DNA of 64,000 nt from Clostridia bacterium (GTDB lineage: Bacteria > Bacillota > Clostridia > Christensenellales > Aristaeellaceae). A program made the translations under genes and the position numbers. Below, in pieces: positions 1 through 7,468 of this stretch; the stretch's first letter is position 1; each line of letters starts with the position of its first letter. The stretch spans positions 1 to 64,000 of the forward strand of contig JAFUBA010000163.1 of the NCBI GenBank assembly GCA_017460395.1, in the 5' to 3' direction. The notes below the pieces were generated by a model. It ran no database searches. It was not told the DNA's origin and saw only the letters and a list, made by a program, of their open reading frames with translations.

Positions 1-84
1 CTGGAAGATGATGCTGCCAAACAGCGGCAGGCAGAACTGCCACAATACCTTCGATGGCTTCCCCACCGTCAGATCCCTGTTCAC
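1..84 (-). CDS. MATE family multidrug exporter, N-terminal fragment cut by the window edge
   Basis: Only the first 28 codons lie in the window; the gene continues past the left end. The visible peptide begins with a GTG-initiated residue followed by NRDLTVGKPSKVLWQF and then LPLFGSIIFQ. This is the usual N-terminus of MATE sodium- or proton-driven drug exporters, where a short DLTxGxPxKxL leader runs straight into transmembrane helix 1. The GTG start is chosen because a GAGGGA Shine-Dalgarno lies eight bases upstream and a near-consensus promoter lies behind it. The gene is divergent from the LysR regulator at 218, which makes it the natural candidate target of that regulator. Family assignment rests on the N-terminal pattern alone. 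A second complete MATE gene lies at 42888-44225. Confidence 0.6.
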   Translation of the reverse strand, partial: MNRDLTVGKPSKVLWQFCLPLFGSIIFQ

Positions 85-137
85 GACCGGTCCCTCTGAT
101 TCTATGCTGAGATTGTGCCGTTGGGGCACGGATACGC

Positions 138-165
138 ATTATACGCTTGACCCAACCATTTGCAA
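138..165 (-). promoter_or_regulatory. Probable sigma-A promoter for the MATE gene
   Basis: Read on the minus strand, TTGCAA (160-165) and a perfect TATAAT (138-143) are separated by 16 bp. The -10 box lies about 54 bp before the GTG start at 84. Confidence 0.6.
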
Positions 166-175
166 AAGATATATT

Positions 176-194
176 TCGTATGGTATCCATACGA
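176..194. promoter_or_regulatory. Perfect 8-3-8 inverted repeat, candidate LysR operator
   Basis: TCGTATGG-TAT-CCATACGA is a perfect dyad in the intergenic space between the divergent MATE and LysR genes. It lies 23 bp before the LysR start and just behind the -35 box of the MATE promoter, where a LysR-type regulator would repress itself and control its neighbour. Binding by the adjacent regulator is inferred. Confidence 0.5.
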
Positions 195-217
195 TTTTGT
201 TATGACAGAGGTGCCGT

Positions 218-1126
218 ATGTCGATCTCCTACGAATCCTACCGGATCTTCTACCACGTGGCGAGCTGCAAGAGCTTTACCATGGCAGCCCGGATCCTTCA
301 CAACAGCCAGCCGAACATCACAAGGATCATGGCAAACCTCGAGCGGGACCTCGGGCAGCAGCTCTTCCTTCGCACAAACAGGGGCATCACACTCACGCAG
401 GAGGGCGAGCTCCTGTACACCTACGTATCCCGGGCCGTGCAGAGCATTTCGTATGCCGAGGGTGAACTGATCCGCATGTCACGCCTCACTGGCGGGCAGA
501 TCACCATCGCGGTCGGTGAAACGGCTCTTCGAAGCGTCCTTCTGCCCGCGCTGCACGATTTTCGTCAGGACTTTCCCGGTGTGCAGATTCACCTGCGCAG
601 CATGACCAGTGAGGACGCCGTGCAGGAGCTGCAGCAGCGCCTGTCCGATATGGCCGTCATGACGCGGCCGATCCATGAGAGCGACGCCCTCCAGGTGACG
701 GATCTTGTCACCTTCCCGGATGTCCTGGTGATCTCCAGGGAGGATGCCGGGAAGCGGGATCTGACACATCCCCTTGCCCTCAAAGACATCACCGCCTGGC
801 CCTTCGTATCCATGCCGCGGGCCAGCGCCAGCTTCGAGCGGCTCCACAGCTACTTTGCACTCCAGGGCCTCCTCTTCCAGCCCACCACCTTCGTGTCCTC
901 CCTGACCCAGATGGTGCCCATGGTGCTCAGCGGTCTCGGCGCCGCCTTTCTCCCGGCATTCATGGCAGAGGAGGAGATTGCCCGCGGCGAGCTCGTCCCC
1001 GTGGCCCTGGAGCTTCCGCCGCCCGCCCACACCGTCTCCGTGATGACCCGCGCAGGAGAAAACCAGTCACCTGTCTGCCGTGAAATGATGGCAAGGCTCC
1101 AGAAGGCCGCACAGAAGCCCGAATGA
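218..1126 (+). CDS. LysR family transcriptional regulator
   Basis: 302 residues, the normal length for LysR regulators. Residues 1-65 form the N-terminal winged helix-turn-helix, with AARILHNSQPNITRIMANLE as the recognition region and the usual LF-RTNRG-TLT-EGE wing. Residues about 90-295 form the two-lobed effector-binding domain (GQITIAVGETALRSVLLPAL onward). The ATG is preceded by AGAGGTG at a suitable distance. It is divergent from the truncated MATE exporter, and the dyad at 176-194 lies between them. It probably controls that exporter and itself. The effector cannot be told from sequence. It ends three bases from the convergent acetyltransferase gene, with no evident terminator between. 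Confidence 0.93.
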   Translation: MSISYESYRIFYHVASCKSFTMAARILHNSQPNITRIMANLERDLGQQLFLRTNRGITLTQEGELLYTYVSRAVQSISYAEGELIRMSRLTGGQITIAVGETALRSVLLPALHDFRQDFPGVQIHLRSMTSEDAVQELQQRLSDMAVMTRPIHESDALQVTDLVTFPDVLVISREDAGKRDLTHPLALKDITAWPFVSMPRASASFERLHSYFALQGLLFQPTTFVSSLTQMVPMVLSGLGAAFLPAFMAEEEIARGELVPVALELPPPAHTVSVMTRAGENQSPVCREMMARLQKAAQKPE

Positions 1127-1128
1127 GG

Positions 1129-1569
1129 TCATGGCCTCCATCTGTACACGAGAAGGTCATCTATCTCGCCCTCGAAGGCAAAGCCGCACTTTTCCGCGAT
1201 GTGCCCAGTCACAGCCTGCGATGGGACACACTCGATGATCAGATCCTTTTCCATCTCCCGTGCTTTCGCCTGTGCGAGCTTTGTGATCATCGTGGCATAT
1301 CCCCGTCCCCATGCCTCCCTCCGAAGCACCCAGCCAAGCTCCATGCTCTCCTTATCCCAGGGGTGAAAGATCACATACCCAAGAAACTGTCCCTCATCCT
1401 CTGCTGCATAGATGCGCGGCGGATCGGTGAGCCCGGCCGTTTCAAGGAAATCCTTCGCCTGCTCTCTCGTATACGGCGCCTCCATGTGCTCCATGACACA
1501 GGGATCCGAGAGAAGGGCAAAAAGCTCCTCAAGGTCACCCGGCACCATCCTCCGAATATGCAGATCCAT
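1129..1569 (-). CDS. GNAT family N-acetyltransferase
   Basis: 146 residues forming a single GNAT fold. MDLHIRRMVPGDLEELFALL is the first strand and helix. The acetyl-CoA pyrophosphate-binding loop is represented by RREAWGRGYATMI (motif A, R-x-x-G-x-G/A variant), and HIAEKCGF near residue 128 is the motif B alpha4 region found in RimJ/RimL-like enzymes. The start has a GAGGAGGG ribosome site. The substrate (an amine, peptide N-terminus or antibiotic) cannot be predicted. Convergent with the LysR gene and divergent from the exported protein at 1674, so it is probably monocistronic. Confidence 0.88.
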   Translation of the reverse strand: MDLHIRRMVPGDLEELFALLSDPCVMEHMEAPYTREQAKDFLETAGLTDPPRIYAAEDEGQFLGYVIFHPWDKESMELGWVLRREAWGRGYATMITKLAQAKAREMEKDLIIECVPSQAVTGHIAEKCGFAFEGEIDDLLVYRWRP

Positions 1570-1673
1570 TCCTCTTGTCCCTCCTCATTTTTTCAGATTC
1601 TGTGCAGGATTGTGCTTTCCTGCCCCGTTAGATAGGTAGAACTGCGCAAGCAAGCGGTTTTGGAGGTTGTGAC

Positions 1674-3212
1674 ATGAAACTCAGAAAACTGGCAATACCC
1701 TTTCTCCTCTGTCTCCTGTGCTGTCTTTCCATGGCGACAGCTGAGGACTTGACCGTACGGGATGCACTGCAGACATATGGCCTTCCATCGCCCCTTGTCC
1801 TTGAAATCTCGGGCAACACTGCCGCCTGCATCACGGAGGACGGGGACACACGAAGCCTGGTCATCCTGGAAAAGCGAAGCGGCACCTGGCAGGTCACGGT
1901 CGATAACCAGACCGCTCTCATCCAGAAGATCGACGATCTGCCTCAGCTCTATCTGGACAGTGACGCATCCCTCTTCTGGACCTATACACTCTCGGATAAC
2001 GAGGTGCTCCGCTACCACAGTGTACAGCAGCCGGACGACACCTGGGGGCCGGTGGACCAGTCCTACTTTGACAGCGGCTTCGGAGAATTCACGCATGAGT
2101 GGGACACCTGGTGGAGCGAGGAGGACGGCGGTGTCTTCATAAGGCAGCTGATCATCTCGGATGAAAACGACAACCTGATCGGCAGCTCCGAGATGAACCT
2201 TCTCCCGGGCTCATGGGCAAAGGAGAGCGTCTGCCTGAGCGGCTTTGATGTCGCCCGCTTCCCCGCCTTCCTGGATCCGCAATTCGGGTACTACTTTGAG
2301 GGAGACGGGTATCTGAGGGACGCCCATGACACGCTCTTCCCTGGTGCCGCCTACGTCCGCGGCATCCTCAAGGACGGGGACCTGCACTTTCTCTCAAGAA
2401 AAGCCGACGGCACCCTCCGCTACGAGATCGTCTGCCTGATCCGCGGCCAGGCGCCTCACCTGATCGAATCATCCCCGCTCCCCGAGGGCACGATGCTTGG
2501 CTATGAGAACTTCACGGACTGTCTCTTCGTGTCCGGCAGTTCCGTGTCGATCCGCCGCCTGTCGCCCATCACGGCCGGCATCTGCTACATCTACGGTACC
2601 GGCATGGACGGACTCCTCCTCTTTGGACAGCGCGCCGCCTGGGACGATGGTGAGAACAGCAGCCACACAATCCTCTATGGAGATCATCCCTGGAGCGATA
2701 TTTCCGGCATCGACTGGACAAGCCTCCCCCACAGCCTTGAGGAAGCTGCACGGCAGATAGATTCAAGCCGGTATGCCATGGTGATCAATCCGGATCCAAA
2801 GGACCGGCTTCACCTGAGGGAGAAAAACGACCGGGACAGCCGCTCACAGGGCAAGTATTACACCGGCACACCCCTTCTGGTCCTGGAGACAAAGAAGGAC
2901 TGGGTTCACGTCTCGGTGGGAAGAATCACGGACGGCGGACAGAGCGGCTGGATGATGAAGAAGTACCTGACAATCGGACGCAAGGATGTGCCCCTTCAGC
3001 TTGACACCTCCGCCATGCCGCAGCTCATGGAGCAAAGCGAGTTCCTGAACGTCTACCAGAGCCCCGATGTTTCAAAGAAATGCATAGTCCACCGTGGCGA
3101 CAGCTACCTCGTGATTGGCCTCATCGGGGAGAAATGGTACCACATCTGGTTCCCGGAGAGCGGCGAGTTCGGCTTTGTCCTGCAATCGGACCTCTGGGAG
3201 GGAAATGGTTAA
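1674..3212 (+). CDS. Exported protein with two C-terminal SH3-like domains
   Basis: 512 residues. A signal peptide (charged MKLRK, then a hydrophobic stretch to about residue 22 with a likely cut at ATAED) predicts secretion. The central 350 residues match no family I recognise; they are rich in acidic and aromatic residues and read like a beta-rich extracellular domain. Residues about 375-435 (LHLREKNDRDS ... WVHVSVG ... SGWMMKKYLT) and 450-508 (LNVYQSPDVSKK ... EKWYHIWFPESGEFGFV) have the bacterial SH3 pattern, the first clearly and the second weaker. Such domains bind peptidoglycan or other wall components, so a wall-associated role is likely but not proven. A strong terminator follows directly. 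Confidence 0.75.
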   Translation: MKLRKLAIPFLLCLLCCLSMATAEDLTVRDALQTYGLPSPLVLEISGNTAACITEDGDTRSLVILEKRSGTWQVTVDNQTALIQKIDDLPQLYLDSDASLFWTYTLSDNEVLRYHSVQQPDDTWGPVDQSYFDSGFGEFTHEWDTWWSEEDGGVFIRQLIISDENDNLIGSSEMNLLPGSWAKESVCLSGFDVARFPAFLDPQFGYYFEGDGYLRDAHDTLFPGAAYVRGILKDGDLHFLSRKADGTLRYEIVCLIRGQAPHLIESSPLPEGTMLGYENFTDCLFVSGSSVSIRRLSPITAGICYIYGTGMDGLLLFGQRAAWDDGENSSHTILYGDHPWSDISGIDWTSLPHSLEEAARQIDSSRYAMVINPDPKDRLHLREKNDRDSRSQGKYYTGTPLLVLETKKDWVHVSVGRITDGGQSGWMMKKYLTIGRKDVPLQLDTSAMPQLMEQSEFLNVYQSPDVSKKCIVHRGDSYLVIGLIGEKWYHIWFPESGEFGFVLQSDLWEGNG

Positions 3213-3218
3213 AACAGG

Positions 3219-3255
3219 GCGGCAGCAGATTATATCTGCTGCCGCCGCTTTTTTT
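3219..3255 (+). terminator. Strong intrinsic terminator
   Basis: GCGGCAGCAGAT-TAT-ATCTGCTGCCGC is a perfect 12-bp stem with a 3-nt loop, followed after CGC by seven T. It ends the exported-protein gene and abuts the stop of the convergent zinc operon, so it may serve both directions. Confidence 0.9.
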
Positions 3256-3740
3256 CAGGTATCCCAGATGACCTCAGAATCCACCAGGTGCAGGAAGTCG
3301 TATCCGTCCTCCTCGTACATGGCAAGGGTGCCCGTGACCACGACCCCGGTACCGTCCTCCTTGTACTCATCCGGCCACACGTGGTCGCCGGCCCAGACGA
3401 ATTCAATGCCCTGCGTGCAGCACGCGGTGGCATCCGGGATGATGCACGCGTGATAGACCACGCCCCGCTCCGCATCCTCGAAGGAGCTGTAGAGCCCTGA
3501 AATCTTGATCACCTTGCCAAGATACGACTCCGGCTCGTACATCAAGTTGTAGACCTGAGAATACACGACGGTACCGCTGAGTACAGACAGGTCAAGGTCA
3601 GGCACGAGTGCTTCCTCTGTTTCCTGCACGGCATTGTCACCGGTGGCCATCGCCAGGGAGATGGCCAGGGCTGCGCACAGGACGAGTGCGAGGACGAGGA
3701 TCACAAGACCGGTTGCACGATTCATTTTGAACATCTTCAT
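3255..3740 (-). CDS. Membrane-anchored exported protein of the zinc transporter operon
   Basis: 161 residues. Residues 11-33 are one hydrophobic helix (signal peptide or anchor). The soluble part holds YLGKVIKISGLYSSF, then a cysteine pair in HACIIPDATACCTQGIEF and a beta-rich end (GTGVVVTGTLAMYEEDG), giving an OB-fold-like impression. Proteins of this kind are known as uncharacterised companions of clostridial metal ABC transporters. The start overlaps the permease stop by one base (TAATG), so it is the last gene of the zur-znu operon. The ACC pair could bind metal, which fits the neighbours, but this is inference. No enzymatic motif is seen. Confidence 0.7.
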   Translation of the reverse strand: MKMFKMNRATGLVILVLALVLCAALAISLAMATGDNAVQETEEALVPDLDLSVLSGTVVYSQVYNLMYEPESYLGKVIKISGLYSSFEDAERGVVYHACIIPDATACCTQGIEFVWAGDHVWPDEYKEDGTGVVVTGTLAMYEEDGYDFLHLVDSEVIWDT

Positions 3741-4582
3741 TACTTTACTCCTCCATGAATTTTGTCGATGAGAAGACACACAAGAAATGCTGCGATATCC
3801 ACCGCCACGATGGTGGACCCCACCGGGGTGCCGCCGACGATGGAGATCAGGATACCCAGGAGCGCACAGAAGACCGAAAGGACGGCGGAAAAGATGGTGA
3901 CCGCCTTGAAGCTTCGGAAGACGCGCATGGCAGACATGGCCGGGAAGATGATGAGCGCCGAGATCAGGAGCGAGCCCACCAGGTTCATGGCCAGGACGAT
4001 GATCACCGCGATGACGATGGCGATCAGGAGATTGTATGCCTCCACGCGCGTGCCGGCGGCCCTGGCAAAATCCTCGTCGAAGGTGACGGCGAAGATCTTG
4101 TTGTAGAAGAGAAGAAAGATCAGGACCACGGCAAGTGAGAGCACGACGCAGAGCCATACCTCGCTCTTTGTGAGCGTCAGGATGGAGGTGGAACCAAACA
4201 GCGTCGAGCACACATCGCCCGAGAGATTGGTGGATGTGGAAAAGAGATTCAGCAGCAGGTACCCGATGGCCAGGGCACCCACCGAGATCATGGCAATCGC
4301 CGCATCGCCCTTGATCCGGGTGTTCTGTCCGGTCTTGAGGAGCAGAACTGCGCAGATCACGGTCACCGGCATCACGAAGAGCATGTCATCTGTGAGCTGC
4401 AGGATGCCCGCGATGGCCATCGCGCCGAAGGCGACATGGGAGAGCCCGTCCCCGATGAAGGAGAAGCGCTTGAGCACGAGGGTCACGCCGAGGAGCGAGG
4501 AGCACAGGGCGATCAGGACGCCGACGATGAGGGCGTAGCGCACGAAGGGAAACTGCATGTACATCTTTATCGTCTCAATCAT
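3740..4582 (-). CDS. znuB: Zinc/manganese ABC transporter permease
   Basis: 280 residues of mostly hydrophobic sequence with about eight to nine transmembrane helices, the pattern of the ABC-3 (ZnuB/MntB/TroC) family. Family marks include SFIGDGLSHVAFGAMAIAG near residue 40 and the cytoplasmic coupling segment DEDFARAAGTRVEAYN near residue 178. It forms the membrane channel that takes Zn2+ or Mn2+ from the binding protein, driven by the ATPase next door. The start overlaps the stop of the ATPase gene by four bases (ATGA). Metal specificity cannot be read from the permease; zinc is favoured by the Fur-family gene at the operon head. Confidence 0.92.
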   Translation of the reverse strand: MIETIKMYMQFPFVRYALIVGVLIALCSSLLGVTLVLKRFSFIGDGLSHVAFGAMAIAGILQLTDDMLFVMPVTVICAVLLLKTGQNTRIKGDAAIAMISVGALAIGYLLLNLFSTSTNLSGDVCSTLFGSTSILTLTKSEVWLCVVLSLAVVLIFLLFYNKIFAVTFDEDFARAAGTRVEAYNLLIAIVIAVIIVLAMNLVGSLLISALIIFPAMSAMRVFRSFKAVTIFSAVLSVFCALLGILISIVGGTPVGSTIVAVDIAAFLVCLLIDKIHGGVK

Positions 4583-5292
4583 GCCGTCTCGCCTCCTCGC
4601 CTTTCAAGAAATCTTCCCGCAAGATCCGACTGCAGGTACTCCTCCGTCCTTCCAAAGAACAGCGAAACGCCCGCATGCAGGATGTGGCTTGCCTCCTCCA
4701 CGGCGGCCTTCAGATCGTGGGAGACCATGACAATGGTGATCCCGTCCTCCCGGTTGAGCTTTCTGATCAGCGCATACATCTCCGCCGTCACGTGCGGGTC
4801 AAGGCCGGCCACGGGCTCGTCCAGCACCAGGAGTTTTCTCGTGGCACAAAGGGCCCGCGCCAGCAGGACGCGCTGCTGCTGTCCGCCCGAGAGCTCCCGG
4901 TAGCAGCGCCGGGAAAGGTTCATGAGCTCCATCCGCTCCATGTTTTTGCGGGCCAGTTCCTTTTCTTCCCACGTGTAGAAAGGTCTTCTTCCCGCCCTCG
5001 CCTGGCATCCGGAGAGCACGATCTCCTGGACCGTTGCAGGGAAGTCCTTCTGTACCAGGGTCTGCTGGGGAAGATAACCGATCTCGTTCTGGCTGAGTCC
5101 GTCCCCGAACTCGATCTTTCCCCCGATGGGCCGCTGCAGGCCCAGGATTGTCTTCATGAGGGTGGATTTTCCGGACCCGTTCTCCCCCACGATGCACAGA
5201 TAGTCTCCGCCATGGATCTGAAACGACACATCCTTCAGTACCGCGTGTCCCTCGTATCCGATGGTCAGCTTCTCGCATGTAAGCAGCGCCAT
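4579..5292 (-). CDS. znuC: Zinc/manganese ABC transporter ATP-binding protein
   Basis: 237 residues with all ABC ATPase motifs: Walker A GENGSGKST (about residues 36-44), Q-loop at GYLPQQ, signature LSGGQQQR (about 135-142), Walker B KLLVLDEPVAGLD and the switch histidine in MVSHDL. It powers the adjacent permease in the import of zinc or manganese. A GGAGG site lies ten bases before the ATG. The gene sits between binding-protein and permease genes and overlaps the latter by ATGA, so it is translationally coupled. Confidence 0.95.
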   Translation of the reverse strand: MALLTCEKLTIGYEGHAVLKDVSFQIHGGDYLCIVGENGSGKSTLMKTILGLQRPIGGKIEFGDGLSQNEIGYLPQQTLVQKDFPATVQEIVLSGCQARAGRRPFYTWEEKELARKNMERMELMNLSRRCYRELSGGQQQRVLLARALCATRKLLVLDEPVAGLDPHVTAEMYALIRKLNREDGITIVMVSHDLKAAVEEASHILHAGVSLFFGRTEEYLQSDLAGRFLERRGGETA

Positions 5293-5318
5293 TTGCTGTC
5301 TGCCTCCAAACCTTTGAC

Positions 5319-6290
5319 TTAGTTGAGTGCGTCTTTGAGCACCTGAAGATTTTCTTCCATGATGGAAAGGTACGTTTCACCCTTCTCCACGTCCCGCAGG
5401 GTTGTCCCCTGCATGGAATTCAATGTCAGCACCTTCTGGGATCCTGATGATGTCGCATTGACGATCGTCTCCCCGATCCTGTGGTTCGTCCCCTCAATGG
5501 TCAGCACCGCGGGCAGCTTCAGTTCGTCCAGCTTCCCCGCGAGGAAGACGATCGTCTGAAAGCTTGCCTCCGTCTCGGCCGAGCAGCCGGAGAAGGCGGC
5601 ATAATAGCGAAGACCGTAGTCGTCCACGAGATAGCGGAAGGGAAAGCGGTCGCCAAAGAGCAGAGTATCAAATGCTGCACTCTCGATTGCTTCTTTGTAT
5701 TCTGCATCCAGCGCCTCCAGCTTTCCTGTGTATGCTGCGGCATTTTCCGCATAGAGGCTGCTGCTGTCCGGGTCCGCCGCCGAGAGTGCCTGTGCAATGA
5801 CGCCCGTCAGCTTTTCTGCATTCCGAAGGCTCAGCCAGATGTGCTCATCGGCCTCCTCTTCCCCGCCGTACTCATCATCCTCCTCAGATTCCATGCCCTC
5901 CACGAGCTCCTCCAGCTTGACGTCATCCCCCATGTGCTCAAGGAGATTGACCACGACCATATCCGGGTTCACAGCCTCCTTGAGGGCATCCGAAACCCAT
6001 TCGTCCGATTCACCGCCCACGAAGATAAACACATCGCATGTCGCGATCTTCATGATGTCCTGCGCCGTGGGCTGATAGCTGTGCAGGTCCACGCCGTTGT
6101 CAAGAAGCATGGTCACATCCACCTGCTCCCTCCCGGATGCCACATGCCGCGTCCAGTCATAGAGGGGGAAGATGGTGGTCACGACGCTGAGCGCTTTCTC
6201 TGCGCTGGCAGGGCCTGCCGGGACAAGCAGAATGCAAAGCACAGAGAGCAGAAGGGATACAGAGATAAAACGCTTGATTCGAATGCTCAT
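5319..6290 (-). CDS. znuA: Zinc/manganese ABC transporter substrate-binding protein
   Basis: 323 residues. A signal peptide ends near ASAEKALSVV and there is no lipobox cysteine, so anchoring is unclear. The cluster A-I binding-protein fold follows: TTIFPLYDWTRHVA, NGVDLHSYQPTAQDIMKI with a metal-ligand histidine, DEHIWLSL with another, and LTIEGTNHRIGETIV near residue 268. Between the first two ligand regions the flexible loop, His-rich in many ZnuA proteins, is here strongly acidic (EGMESEEDDEYGGEEEADEH) with almost no histidine. The ATG at 6290 is preferred over the GTG one codon upstream because GGAGG lies seven bases before it. Confidence 0.9.
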   Translation of the reverse strand: MSIRIKRFISVSLLLSVLCILLVPAGPASAEKALSVVTTIFPLYDWTRHVASGREQVDVTMLLDNGVDLHSYQPTAQDIMKIATCDVFIFVGGESDEWVSDALKEAVNPDMVVVNLLEHMGDDVKLEELVEGMESEEDDEYGGEEEADEHIWLSLRNAEKLTGVIAQALSAADPDSSSLYAENAAAYTGKLEALDAEYKEAIESAAFDTLLFGDRFPFRYLVDDYGLRYYAAFSGCSAETEASFQTIVFLAGKLDELKLPAVLTIEGTNHRIGETIVNATSSGSQKVLTLNSMQGTTLRDVEKGETYLSIMEENLQVLKDALN

Positions 6291-6530
6291 CACAATTCCT
6301 CCGAAGACTCACTGAATTTCACCAATGTCCGGATCTTTCCGCGGCACAGGTATTGAAGACACAAAAAAGGAATCCGCAGATCCGGGGACAGATGGATACA
6401 CCTGTCCCGAAAAGAGCTGTGATTCCCTGGAAGCATATGCCAAACAGGCCGAAAAAGTAGCACCCGGAGAGACGGGCAGAAAGCCCCCTTCACGGATACA
6501 GATCGGCACAGGGCACATGCGTATATTCAG
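6291..6530 (-). other. Noncoding stretch inside the zur-znu operon
   Basis: About 240 bases separate the 100-residue membrane protein from znuA. A 69-codon open frame crosses it but lacks a ribosome site and protein-like composition. No clear promoter or terminator was found, so znuA could be read from the zur promoter or from an unrecognised internal one. Confidence 0.4.
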
Positions 6531-6833
6531 TTAATCGTTCAGACGGACCTTTTCCCGCACCAATGTCCCGACGGTGCATACAAAGGGCCCATGGACCGCA
6601 CCGTAGCCATACGTCATCCGGGCGATGTACATCAGGGCCGCAAGCAGCAGCATGGCCATGCCCGCATGGGACAGGAAATCGGTGCTCTCCACGATCGTCC
6701 TGCACACCGGGCAGTGCTCGTCCCTCGTGCAGTCGTGATGCTTTTCAACGACGATGAAGACACAGGAAAACAGCATGGCCATCACAAAGACAGCGCAGAC
6801 TGCGCCTGCAAGCCTCCGCTTTTTCAGCGTCAT
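6531..6833 (-). CDS. Small two-helix membrane protein of the zur-znu operon
   Basis: 100 residues. A cationic start (MTLKKRR) leads into a hydrophobic helix (about 9-28); a second helix spans about 55-72. Between them is a compact cluster of possible metal ligands, EKHHDCTRDEHCPVCRTI, with C-x4-D-x-H-C-x2-C spacing. Lying between the Fur-family regulator and the zinc-binding protein gene, it may sense or hand over metal at the membrane, but this is inference from context and motif. I know of no characterised homologue. The 32-bp gap to the regulator gene supports cotranscription. Confidence 0.72.
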   Translation of the reverse strand: MTLKKRRLAGAVCAVFVMAMLFSCVFIVVEKHHDCTRDEHCPVCRTIVESTDFLSHAGMAMLLLAALMYIARMTYGYGAVHGPFVCTVGTLVREKVRLND

Positions 6834-6865
6834 GCCGTTTTCCTCCTTCCGTCCTCATTCGGGTT

Positions 6866-7285
6866 TTATGCTCCGGCCTGTCTGCACCTGTCACACAGAC
6901 CGTAGAATACTGTTTTTGCGGGGTTCCACTGAAAGCCGTGATGCTCAAGGAGATGACTCTGCATGTCCTTCATCTCATCGCAGTCGAGGTGGATCAGTTT
7001 CCCGCACCCATCACACTTCATGTGGAAGTGAATGCTCCCGCCATCGCAGGGGCTCTCGTAGGCGTAGCATGCGCTGTCCCCGATTCCGATGAAGTACTTC
7101 TGGATGTACCCCTCATCCACATACCGCTCCAGCTGGCGGTAGATCGTCGCCGTGCCAATCGGGTGCCCCTCTGCATCAAAGTGTTCCTTCAGCTCCGTCG
7201 CCGTGTGATGGATCCCCGGCGTGGTTTTGAGATATGCCAGAATATCTTCCCTCGCTCGCGTCTGGTAACCAGCCTTCGCTGCCAC
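6866..7285 (-). CDS. zur: Fur family transcriptional repressor, Zur-like
   Basis: 139 residues with the assigned start. The winged helix (ILAYLKTTPGIHHTATELKEHF, then IGTATIYRQLERYVDEG) is followed by the dimerisation domain with SIHFHMKCDGCGKLIHLDC and LCDRCRQ, two CxxC pairs that hold the structural zinc of Fur proteins. It should repress when metal-loaded. The GTG at 7285 is chosen because GGAAGGGG lies nine bases upstream. The alternative TTG at 7360 would put the -10 box and the palindromic operator inside or against the coding sequence. Position at the head of a ZnuABC-type operon favours Zur over Fur, PerR or Mur; the specificity is inferred. Confidence 0.9.
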   Translation of the reverse strand: MAAKAGYQTRAREDILAYLKTTPGIHHTATELKEHFDAEGHPIGTATIYRQLERYVDEGYIQKYFIGIGDSACYAYESPCDGGSIHFHMKCDGCGKLIHLDCDEMKDMQSHLLEHHGFQWNPAKTVFYGLCDRCRQAGA

Positions 7286-7344
7286 AGCGCAAATCCCCTT
7301 CCGTCTTTTCCCACCCGTGCCCTTTTCCCCTGGGTCTTCACTGA

Positions 7345-7388
7345 TGAGAACGGTTCTCAATATTAGACATCCATATGTGCTCTGTCAA
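7345..7388 (-). promoter_or_regulatory. Zur/Fur-regulated promoter of the zur-znu operon
   Basis: On the minus strand TTGACA (7383-7388), a 17-bp spacer and TAATAT (7360-7365) make a near-consensus promoter. Directly after it comes TGAGAAC-C-GTTCTCA (7345-7359), a perfect 7-1-7 dyad. This is the architecture of Fur-family boxes, although the sequence differs from the classical TGATAAT half-site. A repressor bound here would cover the transcription start, which fits autoregulation. Confidence 0.8.
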
Positions 7389-7431
7389 GCGAATTTGAAA
7401 TTCTTTCTCAAAACTGTAACAGGTGTGCATC

Positions 7432-7456
7432 AGAAAAGCCGGCAGAACCTGCCGGC
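7432..7456 (-). terminator. Intrinsic terminator after the MBL-rubredoxin gene
   Basis: On the minus strand GCCGGCAG-GTT-CTGCCGGC forms a perfect 8-bp stem with a 3-nt loop, followed by TTTTCTG. Confidence 0.8.
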
Positions 7457-7468
7457 CGGATATCTTGA

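Noticed and set aside
6309..6518. A 69-codon minus-strand frame between the small membrane protein and znuA
   Set aside because: No ribosome site and a Ser/Pro-rich sequence without structure; probably untranslated.
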